Shown here: in pieces, positions 32,047 to 39,151 of the stretch
Layout: every line of letters starts with the position of its first letter
Numbering within the stretch: the first letter of the stretch is position 1
From: a virus
Strand: one strand, 5' to 3'
IMG/VR virus record: IMGVR_UViG_3300047469_000393
Location: 1 to 39,996 of that record
DNA length: 39,996 nt
Translations under genes and position numbers: made by a program
Notes under the pieces: model-generated
What the model saw: only the letters and a program-made list of their open reading frames with translations
Databases searched by the model: none
What the model was told of the DNA's origin: nothing

Positions 32047-32871
32047 ATGAATCAGCAAGCCGTAAATCCCGCCGTGAACCTTGAGATTGCCAAGAAGGTT
32101 CTGGCTGTCGTTAACGCTGGCCTTGTCTCGGGCATGGGCGAGCCTACCCCCGGCAAGATGTGTGTCGAAGCAGCCGTGTGCTACGCCATGGACTTGCCGC
32201 ATTCGGACCGTCCGTCGTGTGTTGGTGATGCGGTCCGCGCATTCAAGATTCGCCTAAACGATTCCAATTGGAGCAACAATGCCGCCCGCACTGACGGTCT
32301 CCGCAAGCTCGCCATTGCGCAGTTGGGAAGCGAGTCGATTGACCAAAAGGCATTCTCAAGGCTGGTCGCTAAAGGCACGATTCAGAAGATTGTCCCGGTA
32401 GCCCTGCGGGCAGCGGCGAAGCGTAATCCGAAGTTCGCCGACGAGCTTGAGGCGGCTGCGGTTCGTTGCGAGGTAGAGGGTACTGGTTCGGCGGCACGCG
32501 ATGCTCGTGACTTGGCTCGTCGTGTTCGTGCCTATGCCGCTGCCTATGCCGCTGCCTATGCCGCTGCCTATGCCGCTGCCGATGCCGCTGCCGATGCCGC
32601 TGCCTATGCCGCTGCCGATGCCGCTGCCTATGCCGCTGCCGATGCCGCTGCCTATGCCGCTGCCGATGCCGCTGCCGCTGCCGCTGCCTATGCCGCTGCC
32701 GATGCCGCTGCCTATGCCGCTGCCGATGCCGCTGCCGATGCCGCTGCCGCTGCCGATGCCGCTGCCGAAAAACGCGACGAAATCCTTCGGATTTCTTGTC
32801 AGATCGGCCTCGACGCCCTGATCGAACTCAAGTCGCCAGGCTGCGAGTTCCTTTTCCTCGTCGAGGACTGA
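32047..32871 (+). CDS. protein with long Ala-Tyr/Asp repeat
   Basis: 274 residues, ATG 32047, TGA stop. Residues 1-160 are a globular helical region (AVNLEIAKKVLAVVNAGLVS, KMCVEAAVCYAMDLPHSD). About residues 161-240 repeat A-Y/D-A-A roughly 20 times. A short ordered end (ILRISCQIGLDALIELKSPG) follows. The first part resembles phage-encoded proteins with 'CVEAAVCYALG-x-PHxD'. The repeat should form one long, striped alpha helix. Function unknown. Confidence 0.68.
   Translation: MNQQAVNPAVNLEIAKKVLAVVNAGLVSGMGEPTPGKMCVEAAVCYAMDLPHSDRPSCVGDAVRAFKIRLNDSNWSNNAARTDGLRKLAIAQLGSESIDQKAFSRLVAKGTIQKIVPVALRAAAKRNPKFADELEAAAVRCEVEGTGSAARDARDLARRVRAYAAAYAAAYAAAYAAADAAADAAAYAAADAAAYAAADAAAYAAADAAAAAAAYAAADAAAYAAADAAADAAAAADAAAEKRDEILRISCQIGLDALIELKSPGCEFLFLVED
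32530..32766 (+). repeat. 12-base tandem repeat coding A-Y/D-A-A
   Basis: About 20 copies of the 12-mer GCCGCTGCC-TAT or GAT, in phase with the gene. Only the TAT/GAT codon varies, plus one GCT. Length changes by 12 bases would not break the frame. All six frames stay open across it, which produces misleading Met-Pro-Leu and Gly-Ile-Gly-Ser frames. Confidence 0.9.
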
Positions 32872-32952
32872 ACGCAACGGTAGCTGGTGCCGTACTCCTG
32901 GGTTCCCGCGCGTGTCCCCACACCAGTAACGCGCAACTTATTCCAACACGGG

Positions 32953-32970
32953 ACCCGGCCGTATCCGGGT
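32953..32970 (+). promoter_or_regulatory. hairpin before the ERF gene ribosome binding site
   Basis: ACCCGG-CCGTAT-CCGGGT directly precedes GAGG and the ATG at 32982. It lies in a 110-base gap, the longest in the rightward operon, and could modulate translation or mark a processing site. No promoter is evident in the gap. Confidence 0.4.
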
Positions 32971-32981
32971 GAGGATTTGAT

Positions 32982-33689
32982 ATGTCCCAGATTGCCCGAG
33001 TTAACGAAGTGCAGACCGTCGCTGACGTGTCGCCCATGATGGCAATGATTGACCGTGCCGCCCGTGATCCGGCCGTCGATATCGACAAGCTGGAGCGGCT
33101 GATGGCGATGAAAGAACGCCACGATGCGCAGGAGGCACAGCGGGAATTCGACAACGCCATGGCCGATATGCAGCCGAAGTTGCCATCTATCGGCGAGCGC
33201 GGTAACGCAGCGGGTCGATACACCTTCGCCCTGTGGGAGGACATCAACTCGGTTGTTAAGCCGATCCTTCAGCAGCACGGGTTTGCCCTGACGTTCCGCA
33301 CGAGCTTCGTCGATGGCGTTGCGGTGACTGGCGTCCTGTCACACCGGGCGGGTCACCGTGAGGAAACGTCGATCACCCTTCCCGCCGATGGCTCAGGCAA
33401 CAAAAACGCCGTCCAGGCGGTCGCCTCAAGCGTCAGCTACGGCAAGCGATACACGGCATCGGCTCTACTCAACCTCACTACGCACGGCGAGGATGACGAC
33501 GCCTACAAGGCCGTTGAGGAATCCATTACCGAGGCGCAGGAAATCCAGCTTTCCGAAATGTTGGAGGCCACTGGATCCGACAAGGCTAAGTTCCTCAAGT
33601 TCTTCAAGGTGAGCGGCCTGTCCGAATTGCCCGCTAAGAAGTTCCAGCAGGCGTTCGGGATGCTCAAGGCTAAGGAGACTGCCAAGTGA
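32982..33689 (+). CDS. erf: ERF-family ssDNA annealing protein
   Basis: 235 residues, ATG 32982 with GAGG ahead, TGA stop. ERF landmarks: LERLMAMKERHDAQEAQREF, MQPKLPSIGERGNAAGRYTF, ALWEDINSVVKPILQQHGF and VAVTGVLSHRAGHREETSI, ending the fold at AVASSVSYGKRYTASALLNL. It would pair complementary single strands in recombination and circularisation, as P22 Erf does. The exonuclease and SSB follow in the same operon. Confidence 0.92.
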   Translation: MSQIARVNEVQTVADVSPMMAMIDRAARDPAVDIDKLERLMAMKERHDAQEAQREFDNAMADMQPKLPSIGERGNAAGRYTFALWEDINSVVKPILQQHGFALTFRTSFVDGVAVTGVLSHRAGHREETSITLPADGSGNKNAVQAVASSVSYGKRYTASALLNLTTHGEDDDAYKAVEESITEAQEIQLSEMLEATGSDKAKFLKFFKVSGLSELPAKKFQQAFGMLKAKETAK

Positions 33690-34291
33690 GCGAGGTGGTC
33701 ATCTATGACTGCGTACAGGGCTCGCCGGAGTGGTTGCTTGCACGCCTAGGCGTGCCCACGGCCTCGCGGTTCTCCGACGTACTGGCGAAGGGTCAGGGCA
33801 TCACGCGGAAGAAGTACCTACTGACCCTTGCGGGAGAAGCGATCACTGGCGATTTGGCCGAGACCTTCAGCAACAAGCACATGGAACGCGGCCAGGTCAT
33901 GGAAGACGAGGCGAGGCAGGCATACGCCTTCAATCGTGACGCTGATCCGGTGTCCGTTGGCTTCATGCGTCGCGGTCGAATTGGGGCCAGCCCTGACAGC
34001 CTGATCGGCGATGACGGCCTTCTGGAAATCAAGACGAAGCTTCCTTCGTTGCAGCTTGAGTTGCTCGACAAAAACGCATTCCCGAGTGAGCACAAGGCGC
34101 AGGTTCAAGGCCAACTACTCGTCTCTGGGAGGGCCTACGCGGACTTCGTTAGCTACTGGCCGAAGCTTCCCATCTTCATCGTCCGCGTCGAGCGTGACGA
34201 GGCTTACATCAAGGCGCTTGAACAGGCTCTGGCCGACTTCCTTGGCGAGCTTGACACCTACATCAACCGTTACGGAGTGCAAGCAGCATGA
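33686..34291 (+). CDS. YqaJ/lambda-exonuclease-like nuclease
   Basis: 201 residues from GTG 33686 to TGA overlapping ssb. Starts VIYDCVQGSPEWLLARLGVP and TASRFSDVLAKG, the YqaJ-type opening, then ERGQVMEDEARQAY (Glu helix), IGASPDSLIGDDGLLEIKTK (PD-(D/E)xK: Asp, Glu, Lys) and EHKAQVQGQLLVSG. It should digest dsDNA ends to give substrate for the annealing protein. Confidence 0.93.
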   Translation: MSEVVIYDCVQGSPEWLLARLGVPTASRFSDVLAKGQGITRKKYLLTLAGEAITGDLAETFSNKHMERGQVMEDEARQAYAFNRDADPVSVGFMRRGRIGASPDSLIGDDGLLEIKTKLPSLQLELLDKNAFPSEHKAQVQGQLLVSGRAYADFVSYWPKLPIFIVRVERDEAYIKALEQALADFLGELDTYINRYGVQAA

Positions 34292-34683
34292 GCGTGAATT
34301 TCAGCGATGTTGGCCGCGTCGGAAAAGACGCCGTCACTCGCCACACAGGAAGCGGCGATCCAGTTACGGGTTTCTCCGTGGCTATCGACTCCGGCTTCGG
34401 CGACAAGAAGGTGACGATCTGGCTGGACTGCTCGGCTTGGGGAAAGCGGTACGAAGGCGTTGCACCGTATCTCGTCAAGGGATCGCAGGTATTCGTACAG
34501 GGCGAGCTTGGAACGCGTGAGCACGAAGGAAAGACATACCTGACGCTGCGCGTGGCTGACCTGAAGCTGGTTGGCGGAAAGCAGGCCAGTGAGTCGCCTG
34601 CGCCTCGCCAGGAACCACAGGCTCCGCAGCGCTCGCAAGCCCCGGTTAATGACGGTTTCAACGATGACGATATTCCCTTTTGA
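34288..34683 (+). CDS. ssb: single-stranded DNA-binding protein
   Basis: 131 residues, TGA stop. OB-fold text: FSDVGRVGKDAVTRHTGSGD, DKKVTIWLDCSAWGKRYEGV and VQGELGTREHEGKTYLTL. The disordered tail ends DDDIPF, the SSB tip that recruits partners. It completes the ERF-exonuclease-SSB recombination set. Confidence 0.93.
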   Translation: MSVNFSDVGRVGKDAVTRHTGSGDPVTGFSVAIDSGFGDKKVTIWLDCSAWGKRYEGVAPYLVKGSQVFVQGELGTREHEGKTYLTLRVADLKLVGGKQASESPAPRQEPQAPQRSQAPVNDGFNDDDIPF

Positions 34684-34691
34684 GGTGAGCC

Positions 34692-35051
34692 ATGAATCAC
34701 GAGACGAACGGCATAACCCCTACTGAGGACACGCCAGTGAGCGAGAGGAAATGGACGAAGGGGCCGTGGGTCTGGAATGAGGACCGTTGGAATGGCGGCT
34801 ATAGCAGCATTACCGGGGCCGATGACGTTGACGTTCTTCGTCCCAATCACTGCAACGACGGCGATGATGGCTGTGCGTGGTTTGAGGACTATCCGAGCGA
34901 AGCTGACAGGGCTTTGATTGCCGCCGCACCCGACCTATTCGAAGCGCTAGACGCCCTCCTTCCCTACGCCGCGAACATGCTTGAGAACGACCATCCTGTC
35001 GTGGCCAAAGCCCGCGCCGCCCTCCAGCGTGCCGAGGGGGAAGGTAAGTGA
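34692..35051 (+). CDS. conserved hypothetical
   Basis: 119 residues, ATG 34692, TGA stop. Reads KWTKGPWVWNEDRWNGGYSS, then SEADRALIAAAPDLFEALDA and VVAKARAALQRAEG. The 'GPW...IAAAPDLxEAL' core is a frequent phage family of unknown function. A GTG at 34738 gives the more usual start, MSERKWTKGPW. Confidence 0.75.
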   Translation: MNHETNGITPTEDTPVSERKWTKGPWVWNEDRWNGGYSSITGADDVDVLRPNHCNDGDDGCAWFEDYPSEADRALIAAAPDLFEALDALLPYAANMLENDHPVVAKARAALQRAEGEGK

Positions 35052-35551
35052 AACCTCGCAATGGTGGGATGACTCAATCGGGCCTCATAGCCTGCCTTTC
35101 CTACGATGCGGATACGGGTTTGTTTTGCAGACTCATGAAAGGCGGTGAATTGAGGTCTATCAAGCCAACACCGAGGACTGACAACGGCTACCTCAGCATC
35201 GGCTTGAAAGGTCGGATTTATTACGCGCACCGACTCGCCTGGCTTTATGTGCATGGGGAGTGGCCGGTTGACTTCATCGACCATATAAATGGCATCCGAT
35301 CGGACAACCGTATCCTCAATCTTCGCGAGTGCTCCGCTGCGCAAAACAGTCAGAACCTTGCTAAGCAATACAACAAAACCCGGTTAACGGGCGTAGTCCC
35401 CTGGAAGAAGCGATTTCAGGCAAAGATCTGTGTGGACTACAAGCGGATCAATCTAGGCAGTTTTAAGACTGCGGAAGAAGCTCACGCAGCTTACCTTGCC
35501 GCCAAAGCCAAGTATCACAACTTCAACCCAGTGCCTCGCGAGGATTCATGA
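35048..35551 (+). CDS. HNH endonuclease with AP2 domain
   Basis: 167 residues, GTG 35048, TGA stop. HNH text: AHRLAWLYVHGEWPVDFIDH, INGIRSDNRILNLRE and AQNSQN. The AP2 C-terminus is KRFQAKICVDYKRINLGSFK and EEAHAAYLAAK. No TAG, in line with its early-operon position. Likely a homing endonuclease. Confidence 0.87.
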   Translation: MKPRNGGMTQSGLIACLSYDADTGLFCRLMKGGELRSIKPTPRTDNGYLSIGLKGRIYYAHRLAWLYVHGEWPVDFIDHINGIRSDNRILNLRECSAAQNSQNLAKQYNKTRLTGVVPWKKRFQAKICVDYKRINLGSFKTAEEAHAAYLAAKAKYHNFNPVPREDS

Positions 35552-35751
35552 TGGGAAGCAACGCCGAATACGCGATGAGCACGCTGTCTCGCAAGGTGGC
35601 ACAGCAAGACGCCCGCATTGCCGAACTCACCGCCGAGGTGGCTCGCTTGGTTGAGTCGCACACGTACATAGCCAAGACATGGCCCGACAGCTCTGCTGCT
35701 AGGCATTCGCGATCCACTGTCGCCCGCAACGCGCTGAAGGATGGGGTGTGA
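35548..35751 (+). CDS. small coiled-coil protein
   Basis: 67 residues, ATG 35548, TGA stop. A coiled coil (LSRKVAQQDARIAELTAEVA) followed by a short Ser/Arg tail. Coupled to both neighbours. Function unknown. Confidence 0.55.
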   Translation: MMGSNAEYAMSTLSRKVAQQDARIAELTAEVARLVESHTYIAKTWPDSSAARHSRSTVARNALKDGV

Positions 35752-36083
35752 TGAGTGAGCTAACGGTTCTTTACATGTGCCCCGATGACCTTCCGCGAAT
35801 CGTGGGCGATAACGGCATCGGCGTGCCTGTGTACGGCGGCACGTTCGGACGATACACGCTACCTCTGGTCACCCACGCCGACTACAGGGCGCTTGAGGAA
35901 GAACTTGCGGAGCTGCGGGTTAGGGTTGGGGATCTAGTCGCGTCTGTCGAAGCACATGAGTCGAAACGGTTGCGCGGGTCTGCCTGCATGAAGTCGTGGA
36001 CCGACGCGCAGAAGGACGATCACCTTGACCGCATGACGGACACGCAGGAACGGCGTCGCCTGGCATTGGAGGGCTTGAAGTGA
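35751..36083 (+). CDS. hypothetical
   Basis: 110 residues, ATG 35751 (a GTG one codon earlier is possible), TGA stop. Reads LTVLYMCPDDLPRIVGDNGI and GVPVYGGTFGRYTLPLV, then a coiled coil, RALEEELAELRVRVGDLVAS. Unknown. Confidence 0.55.
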   Translation: MSELTVLYMCPDDLPRIVGDNGIGVPVYGGTFGRYTLPLVTHADYRALEEELAELRVRVGDLVASVEAHESKRLRGSACMKSWTDAQKDDHLDRMTDTQERRRLALEGLK

Positions 36084-36247
36084 GCCTGGATAAAGCGCAG
36101 GACGCATTTGATCGCATGTATCGCGCGTCGAAACGTGGAACCGGCTGTCACCTGACAGCGGAAATGATAGCTGAGCTTGGCCTTACGTTTCTTGGAGAAA
36201 TCTGGAGCACTGAGCGGCCAGAACCAGATGCGGAGATTGAAGAATGA
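36080..36247 (+). CDS. small hypothetical
   Basis: 55 residues, GTG 36080 overlapping the previous stop, TGA. Helical: KAQDAFDRMYRASKRGTGCH, AEMIAELGLTFLGE. Unknown. Confidence 0.5.
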   Translation: MSLDKAQDAFDRMYRASKRGTGCHLTAEMIAELGLTFLGEIWSTERPEPDAEIEE

Positions 36248-36561
36248 CTCGCTACTCACCAAGCCAGCTTCGCCAGATGGCCGACGAGCTTTCGCACGAC
36301 GCTGGCGGTGAAGGCCGCTATTCCGTGGCCTTGCGACAGGCGGCAGACGACGCGGAGAAACTGTCCGCCATAGAGTGGGGAGAGCCTGAATATGTTGGTC
36401 GTCTTGTTGATGCTATTGAGGGTGAGCTAGACGGACTTTCGATTGACGACACGCAGGCGCAAAACATTCTCCAGTATGTGGCGACCGGCCTTTCTCCCGA
36501 CGAGTTAGACGCGGCCCGGTTCGGTGACGCCACCCGCACCCCCAAGGAGCAGAAGAAATGA
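36244..36561 (+). CDS. hypothetical
   Basis: 105 residues, ATG 36244, TGA stop. Acidic and helical: PSQLRQMADELSHDAGGEGR, VGRLVDAIEGELDGLSIDDT and ILQYVATGLSPDELDAARFG. Unknown. Confidence 0.55.
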   Translation: MTRYSPSQLRQMADELSHDAGGEGRYSVALRQAADDAEKLSAIEWGEPEYVGRLVDAIEGELDGLSIDDTQAQNILQYVATGLSPDELDAARFGDATRTPKEQKK

Positions 36562-36818
36562 CGATGACGCTAGTTGAAGTGCGCGATGAACTTATGCGGC
36601 TGGGCTGGTATGGAAAAATGGTTGCAGCCATCGACTTCCACCTATCCCAACCCCAGCCCGTTGCGCAGGGGGAGGCTGTGGCTTGCGCCGAGGTCGTTAC
36701 CGATCCGTCTACTGGAAATCGTCTGGTGGTTACCTACTTTGCGAACGGGATAACGCCAGAAGTCGGCACGAAGCTGTACACCATCCCCACCGGCCACAGG
36801 GTCGTGCCGGATTCATAG
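36558..36818 (+). CDS. hypothetical with TAG stop, open beyond it
   Basis: 86 residues to TAG at 36816-36818. Reads LVEVRDELMRLGWYGKMVAA, then PSTGNRLVVTYFANGITPEV and a Pro/Thr-rich end. The frame continues in phase for 43 codons to TGA at 36947, so UAG decoding would fuse it to the next small gene. It is the one TAG-ended gene without a nearby TAA where a longer product is plausible. Confidence 0.58.
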   Translation: MTMTLVEVRDELMRLGWYGKMVAAIDFHLSQPQPVAQGEAVACAEVVTDPSTGNRLVVTYFANGITPEVGTKLYTIPTGHRVVPDS

Positions 36819-36824
36819 GGAAAT

Positions 36825-36947
36825 GTGTCGAAGTACAAAGAAGCACTTAACGATATCAAAGCTCGTGTCGCATCTGGCTACTTCGTAGATGCCAAGCATC
36901 TTGGTGACATAGCAGAAAAAGCTCTAGAGGATGGAAGTGATGATTGA
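36825..36947 (+). CDS. 40-residue frame after the TAG, separate gene or extension
   Basis: GTG at 36825 starts KYKEALNDIKARVASGYFVD and KHLGDIAEKALEDG, a clean helical peptide ending TGA. AGGGA lies about 4 bases before the GTG. It is in phase with the previous gene, so it can be its readthrough extension (total 129 residues). A separate start looks plausible. Confidence 0.45.
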   Translation: MSKYKEALNDIKARVASGYFVDAKHLGDIAEKALEDGSDD

Positions 36948-37236
36948 ATCAAAGCAAGGTAGTGGCATCGGCCAGTGGCGAAGGGTTGGAGACCTGATCC
37001 TATTTCGCTGTCTGGAATGTGGGCACCCGATGGGGTTGCAGACTCACCAAATCCAGAACGACGGCACCGTTAATCCGAGTGTGGTTTGCCCGCATCCGGT
37101 GTACGAGTCGAATCCCATTACTGGTGTAAATGAGGATATGCGCTCGCCGAATATCAAGTGCGGACAATGCTCCTTCCACAACTACGTGAAGTTGGTCGGG
37201 TGGGTCGCCGCCTCACCTTCCGCCGGGGGTGTGTGA
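36940..37236 (+). CDS. zinc-ribbon-like hypothetical
   Basis: 98 residues, ATG 36940 (an ATG three codons earlier is possible), TGA stop. Two Cys pairs, FRCLECGHPMG and KCGQCSFHNYV, suggest a zinc ribbon, with a His/Cys site between (VVCPHPVYESN). Unknown function; nucleic-acid binding is possible. Confidence 0.58.
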   Translation: MIESKQGSGIGQWRRVGDLILFRCLECGHPMGLQTHQIQNDGTVNPSVVCPHPVYESNPITGVNEDMRSPNIKCGQCSFHNYVKLVGWVAASPSAGGV

Positions 37237-37493
37237 TGACAATCACGGTCGATACGGCGACGATCTACCGATCGTCCAAGAAGGGGCGGCGCTACCTCAC
37301 GCTCAAGGCAGCAGTTCACGCGGAAGCGGTGGCAATAATCAGCGATAAGTACCCGCGCGAAGATCCGGAGTTCACCGACAACGGGATGTGCAGCTACGGT
37401 GGCTACTACTGGCGGGAAGACATCCCAAGGTCAGACGTGCTTCTCCGTCGTGTGTCACGACTCGTCCGCAACAGCATGGAGCCAAAGCCATGA
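37236..37493 (+). CDS. hypothetical
   Basis: 85 residues, ATG 37236, TGA stop. Reads TIYRSSKKGRRYLTLKAAVH, AEAVAIISDKYPRE and a Tyr-rich centre (MCSYGGYYWREDIPRSDVL). Similar short proteins occur in phage early operons. Unknown. Confidence 0.55.
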   Translation: MTITVDTATIYRSSKKGRRYLTLKAAVHAEAVAIISDKYPREDPEFTDNGMCSYGGYYWREDIPRSDVLLRRVSRLVRNSMEPKP

Positions 37494-37786
37494 CCACCAG
37501 CGTCACAGATGATCGTCAGGCGTTTGAGGCTTGGGCCGTGGCGAACGGACATCCAGTAACCGTCAGATACGATGGTAGCGACAAATACGTTAGCACCCTA
37601 ACGAATCTGCGATGGCATGGCTGGCAAGCCGCACTCCGCAGTCAGGGGAAGGTGGCGGAAGTGTCTAGGCTTAGGGCTCTTGCAGGTTCGTGGCAGCGCA
37701 AGGCAGACAATCTCGGGTTCCCCTACGGAGAAGACTACCTAGGGTGCGCGAACGACCTAACCGCCATCATCGGCGAGGGGGATTGA
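37490..37786 (+). CDS. hypothetical
   Basis: 98 residues, ATG 37490, TGA stop. Reads DDRQAFEAWAVANGHPVTVR, TNLRWHGWQAALRSQGKV and GCANDLTAIIGEGD. The 'AFEAWA...xxWxGWQAA' pattern is common in phage genomes (often next to DUF551 genes), with no known function. Confidence 0.65.
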   Translation: MTTSVTDDRQAFEAWAVANGHPVTVRYDGSDKYVSTLTNLRWHGWQAALRSQGKVAEVSRLRALAGSWQRKADNLGFPYGEDYLGCANDLTAIIGEGD

Positions 37787-37787
37787 G

Positions 37788-38057
37788 GTGAGTTTTACGA
37801 TGGTCCCACCTATCGGTGCACTGAAGTTCATCGACCGAATGAAGGAGAAGACTGTGAGCGAATGGCAGACGATCGATACCGCACCAAAGGACGGTTCTAC
37901 CGTTCTCGCCTACTCCCCAGTGGATGGGCCATTTACTTCACGGTGGGAGGGAAGTCTCTGGCAGGGTCAGCCATGGCGTCCGTATAAGGAGGCGCTAAAG
38001 GCAAGCCCGACCCACTGGATGCCCCTCCCCGAATCTCCGAAAGGAGGTGGGCAGTGA
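37788..38057 (+). CDS. DUF551-like protein
   Basis: 89 residues, GTG 37788 chosen; GTG 37856 would give the usual DUF551 start MSEWQTIDTAPKDGSTVL. The remaining text is RWEGSLWQGQPWRPYKEALK and SPTHWMPLPESP, matching that family's end (THWMPLP). Function unknown. TGA stop overlaps the next GTG. Confidence 0.75.
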   Translation: MSFTMVPPIGALKFIDRMKEKTVSEWQTIDTAPKDGSTVLAYSPVDGPFTSRWEGSLWQGQPWRPYKEALKASPTHWMPLPESPKGGGQ

Positions 38058-38344
38058 GCATGGTTGAGGAATTGAAGGCGGTTCTGGAGCGCATAAGCGC
38101 CAGTGCGGGGCGCATAGGCCAAGATGACCACTACGCGGCTATCTTCCTCCGCGACCACGGCCAGGCGCTTGTTGAGGCGGTGGCGGATGCGGAGCGGTAT
38201 CGGTGGCTGCGTGATATCAAAAATCCCGCAGAGGTGACTATTCTCGAACGCGTCTACGAGGACGTCTACGTGAAGGATGGCGAGAAGCTAGATCAAGCCA
38301 TCGACCTCGCCCGAACCAAGGCCAGCGCGGGAGGTTGGGTGTGA
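38054..38344 (+). CDS. hypothetical
   Basis: 96 residues, GTG 38054, TGA stop. Reads EELKAVLERISASAGRIGQD, AERYRWLRDIKNPAEVT and a DxAIDxAR-type end (LDQAIDLARTKAS), a frequent phage hypothetical. Unknown. Confidence 0.65.
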   Translation: MSMVEELKAVLERISASAGRIGQDDHYAAIFLRDHGQALVEAVADAERYRWLRDIKNPAEVTILERVYEDVYVKDGEKLDQAIDLARTKASAGGWV

Positions 38345-38835
38345 GAAGCAAGAAGAGGGAATTTATCCCTATCGATGCCTCCGATATCGCTGAAAGCGAA
38401 TTCATGAAGTTCGTTCTCATTGAGGACGCGGGCTGCTGGATATGGATCGGCGGAACTGCTTGCGGGTACGGGATATTTCGTGGATACCGTGCACACCGGT
38501 TCGCTTATGCCCTCTTCTTGGGCATTGACCCAGGCCCAATGAACGTGTGCCATCACTGCGATACACCTCCATGCGTCAACCCTTCGCACATGTTCCTCGG
38601 CGACCATAAAAGCAATGCCGCAGACAGGGAGTCGAAGAATAGGGGCAACCATATTTTCGGCGGTGACACTCCTTGGTCGAAGATAAGCAACGCACAAGCC
38701 GCAGAGATAAAAAGGCTTGCTGAAGAGGGAAAGTTTCGGCAGCGCGAAATTGCTGAGATGTTTGGTGTTACCCAGTCTCACGTCAGCCATATAAAGCGAG
38801 GTAGTTACTGGAGGTGCTTAGATGTCGGCCGCTGA
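38341..38835 (+). CDS. HNH endonuclease with C-terminal HTH
   Basis: 164 residues, GTG 38341, TGA stop. HNH core: YRAHRFAYALFLGIDPGPMN, VCHHCDTPPCVNPSHMFLGD, then NAADRESKNRGNH. The C-terminal HTH is EEGKFRQREIAEMFGVTQSH with VSHIKRG. The same fold as the late HNH gene at 9165-9605, but without TAG. Sits just before the excisionase-like gene. Confidence 0.87.
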   Translation: MRSKKREFIPIDASDIAESEFMKFVLIEDAGCWIWIGGTACGYGIFRGYRAHRFAYALFLGIDPGPMNVCHHCDTPPCVNPSHMFLGDHKSNAADRESKNRGNHIFGGDTPWSKISNAQAAEIKRLAEEGKFRQREIAEMFGVTQSHVSHIKRGSYWRCLDVGR

Positions 38836-39151
38836 AGATCTCAACCTAGCTGGTAAAGATTGGCTCACCGTTGATGAGTCCGCTCACTACTGCGGCGTGT
38901 CGGTCAGCCAGTTCCGGGAGCACGCCCTAGCCTACGGCCTGACCCCACGAAAATTCATGGGCAAGCAGCTTTACGAGCGTGCGGAACTGTACGCGGCGAT
39001 TCACGGAGCGGAACCTTGGCGACGATCTACTGGCGCGGTGACCGCGCCTACCTCAACTGGAGTGAGAACGGGCGTCAGGTCCGGCTCTCCATCGGGAAGG
39101 TTGACGCCCGAGAGGCGGAGAGAATTCGTTCCGCGAAAGAAGCGGAGCTAA
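38822..39151 (+). CDS. xis: excisionase-like protein
   Basis: Up to 109 residues, ATG 38822, TAA stop. N-terminal winged-HTH: KDWLTVDESAHYCGVSVSQF, REHALAYGLTPRKFMG and LYERAELYAAI, the MerR/Xis-like binding form. The last third overlaps the integrase in another frame and is Arg/Ser-rich low complexity. Adjacent to integrase, as in many temperate phages. Excision role is inferred from position and fold. Confidence 0.72.
   Translation: MSAAEDLNLAGKDWLTVDESAHYCGVSVSQFREHALAYGLTPRKFMGKQLYERAELYAAIHGAEPWRRSTGAVTAPTSTGVRTGVRSGSPSGRLTPERRREFVPRKKRS

Noticed and set aside
32530-32766. CRISPR array
   Set aside because: The units are contiguous 12-mers without spacers.
32356-32877. Gly-Ile-Gly-Ser minus-strand and Met-Pro-Leu plus-strand repeat frames
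   Set aside because: They come from the same 12-base repeat read in other frames. The plus frame with globular flanks and a coupled position is the gene.
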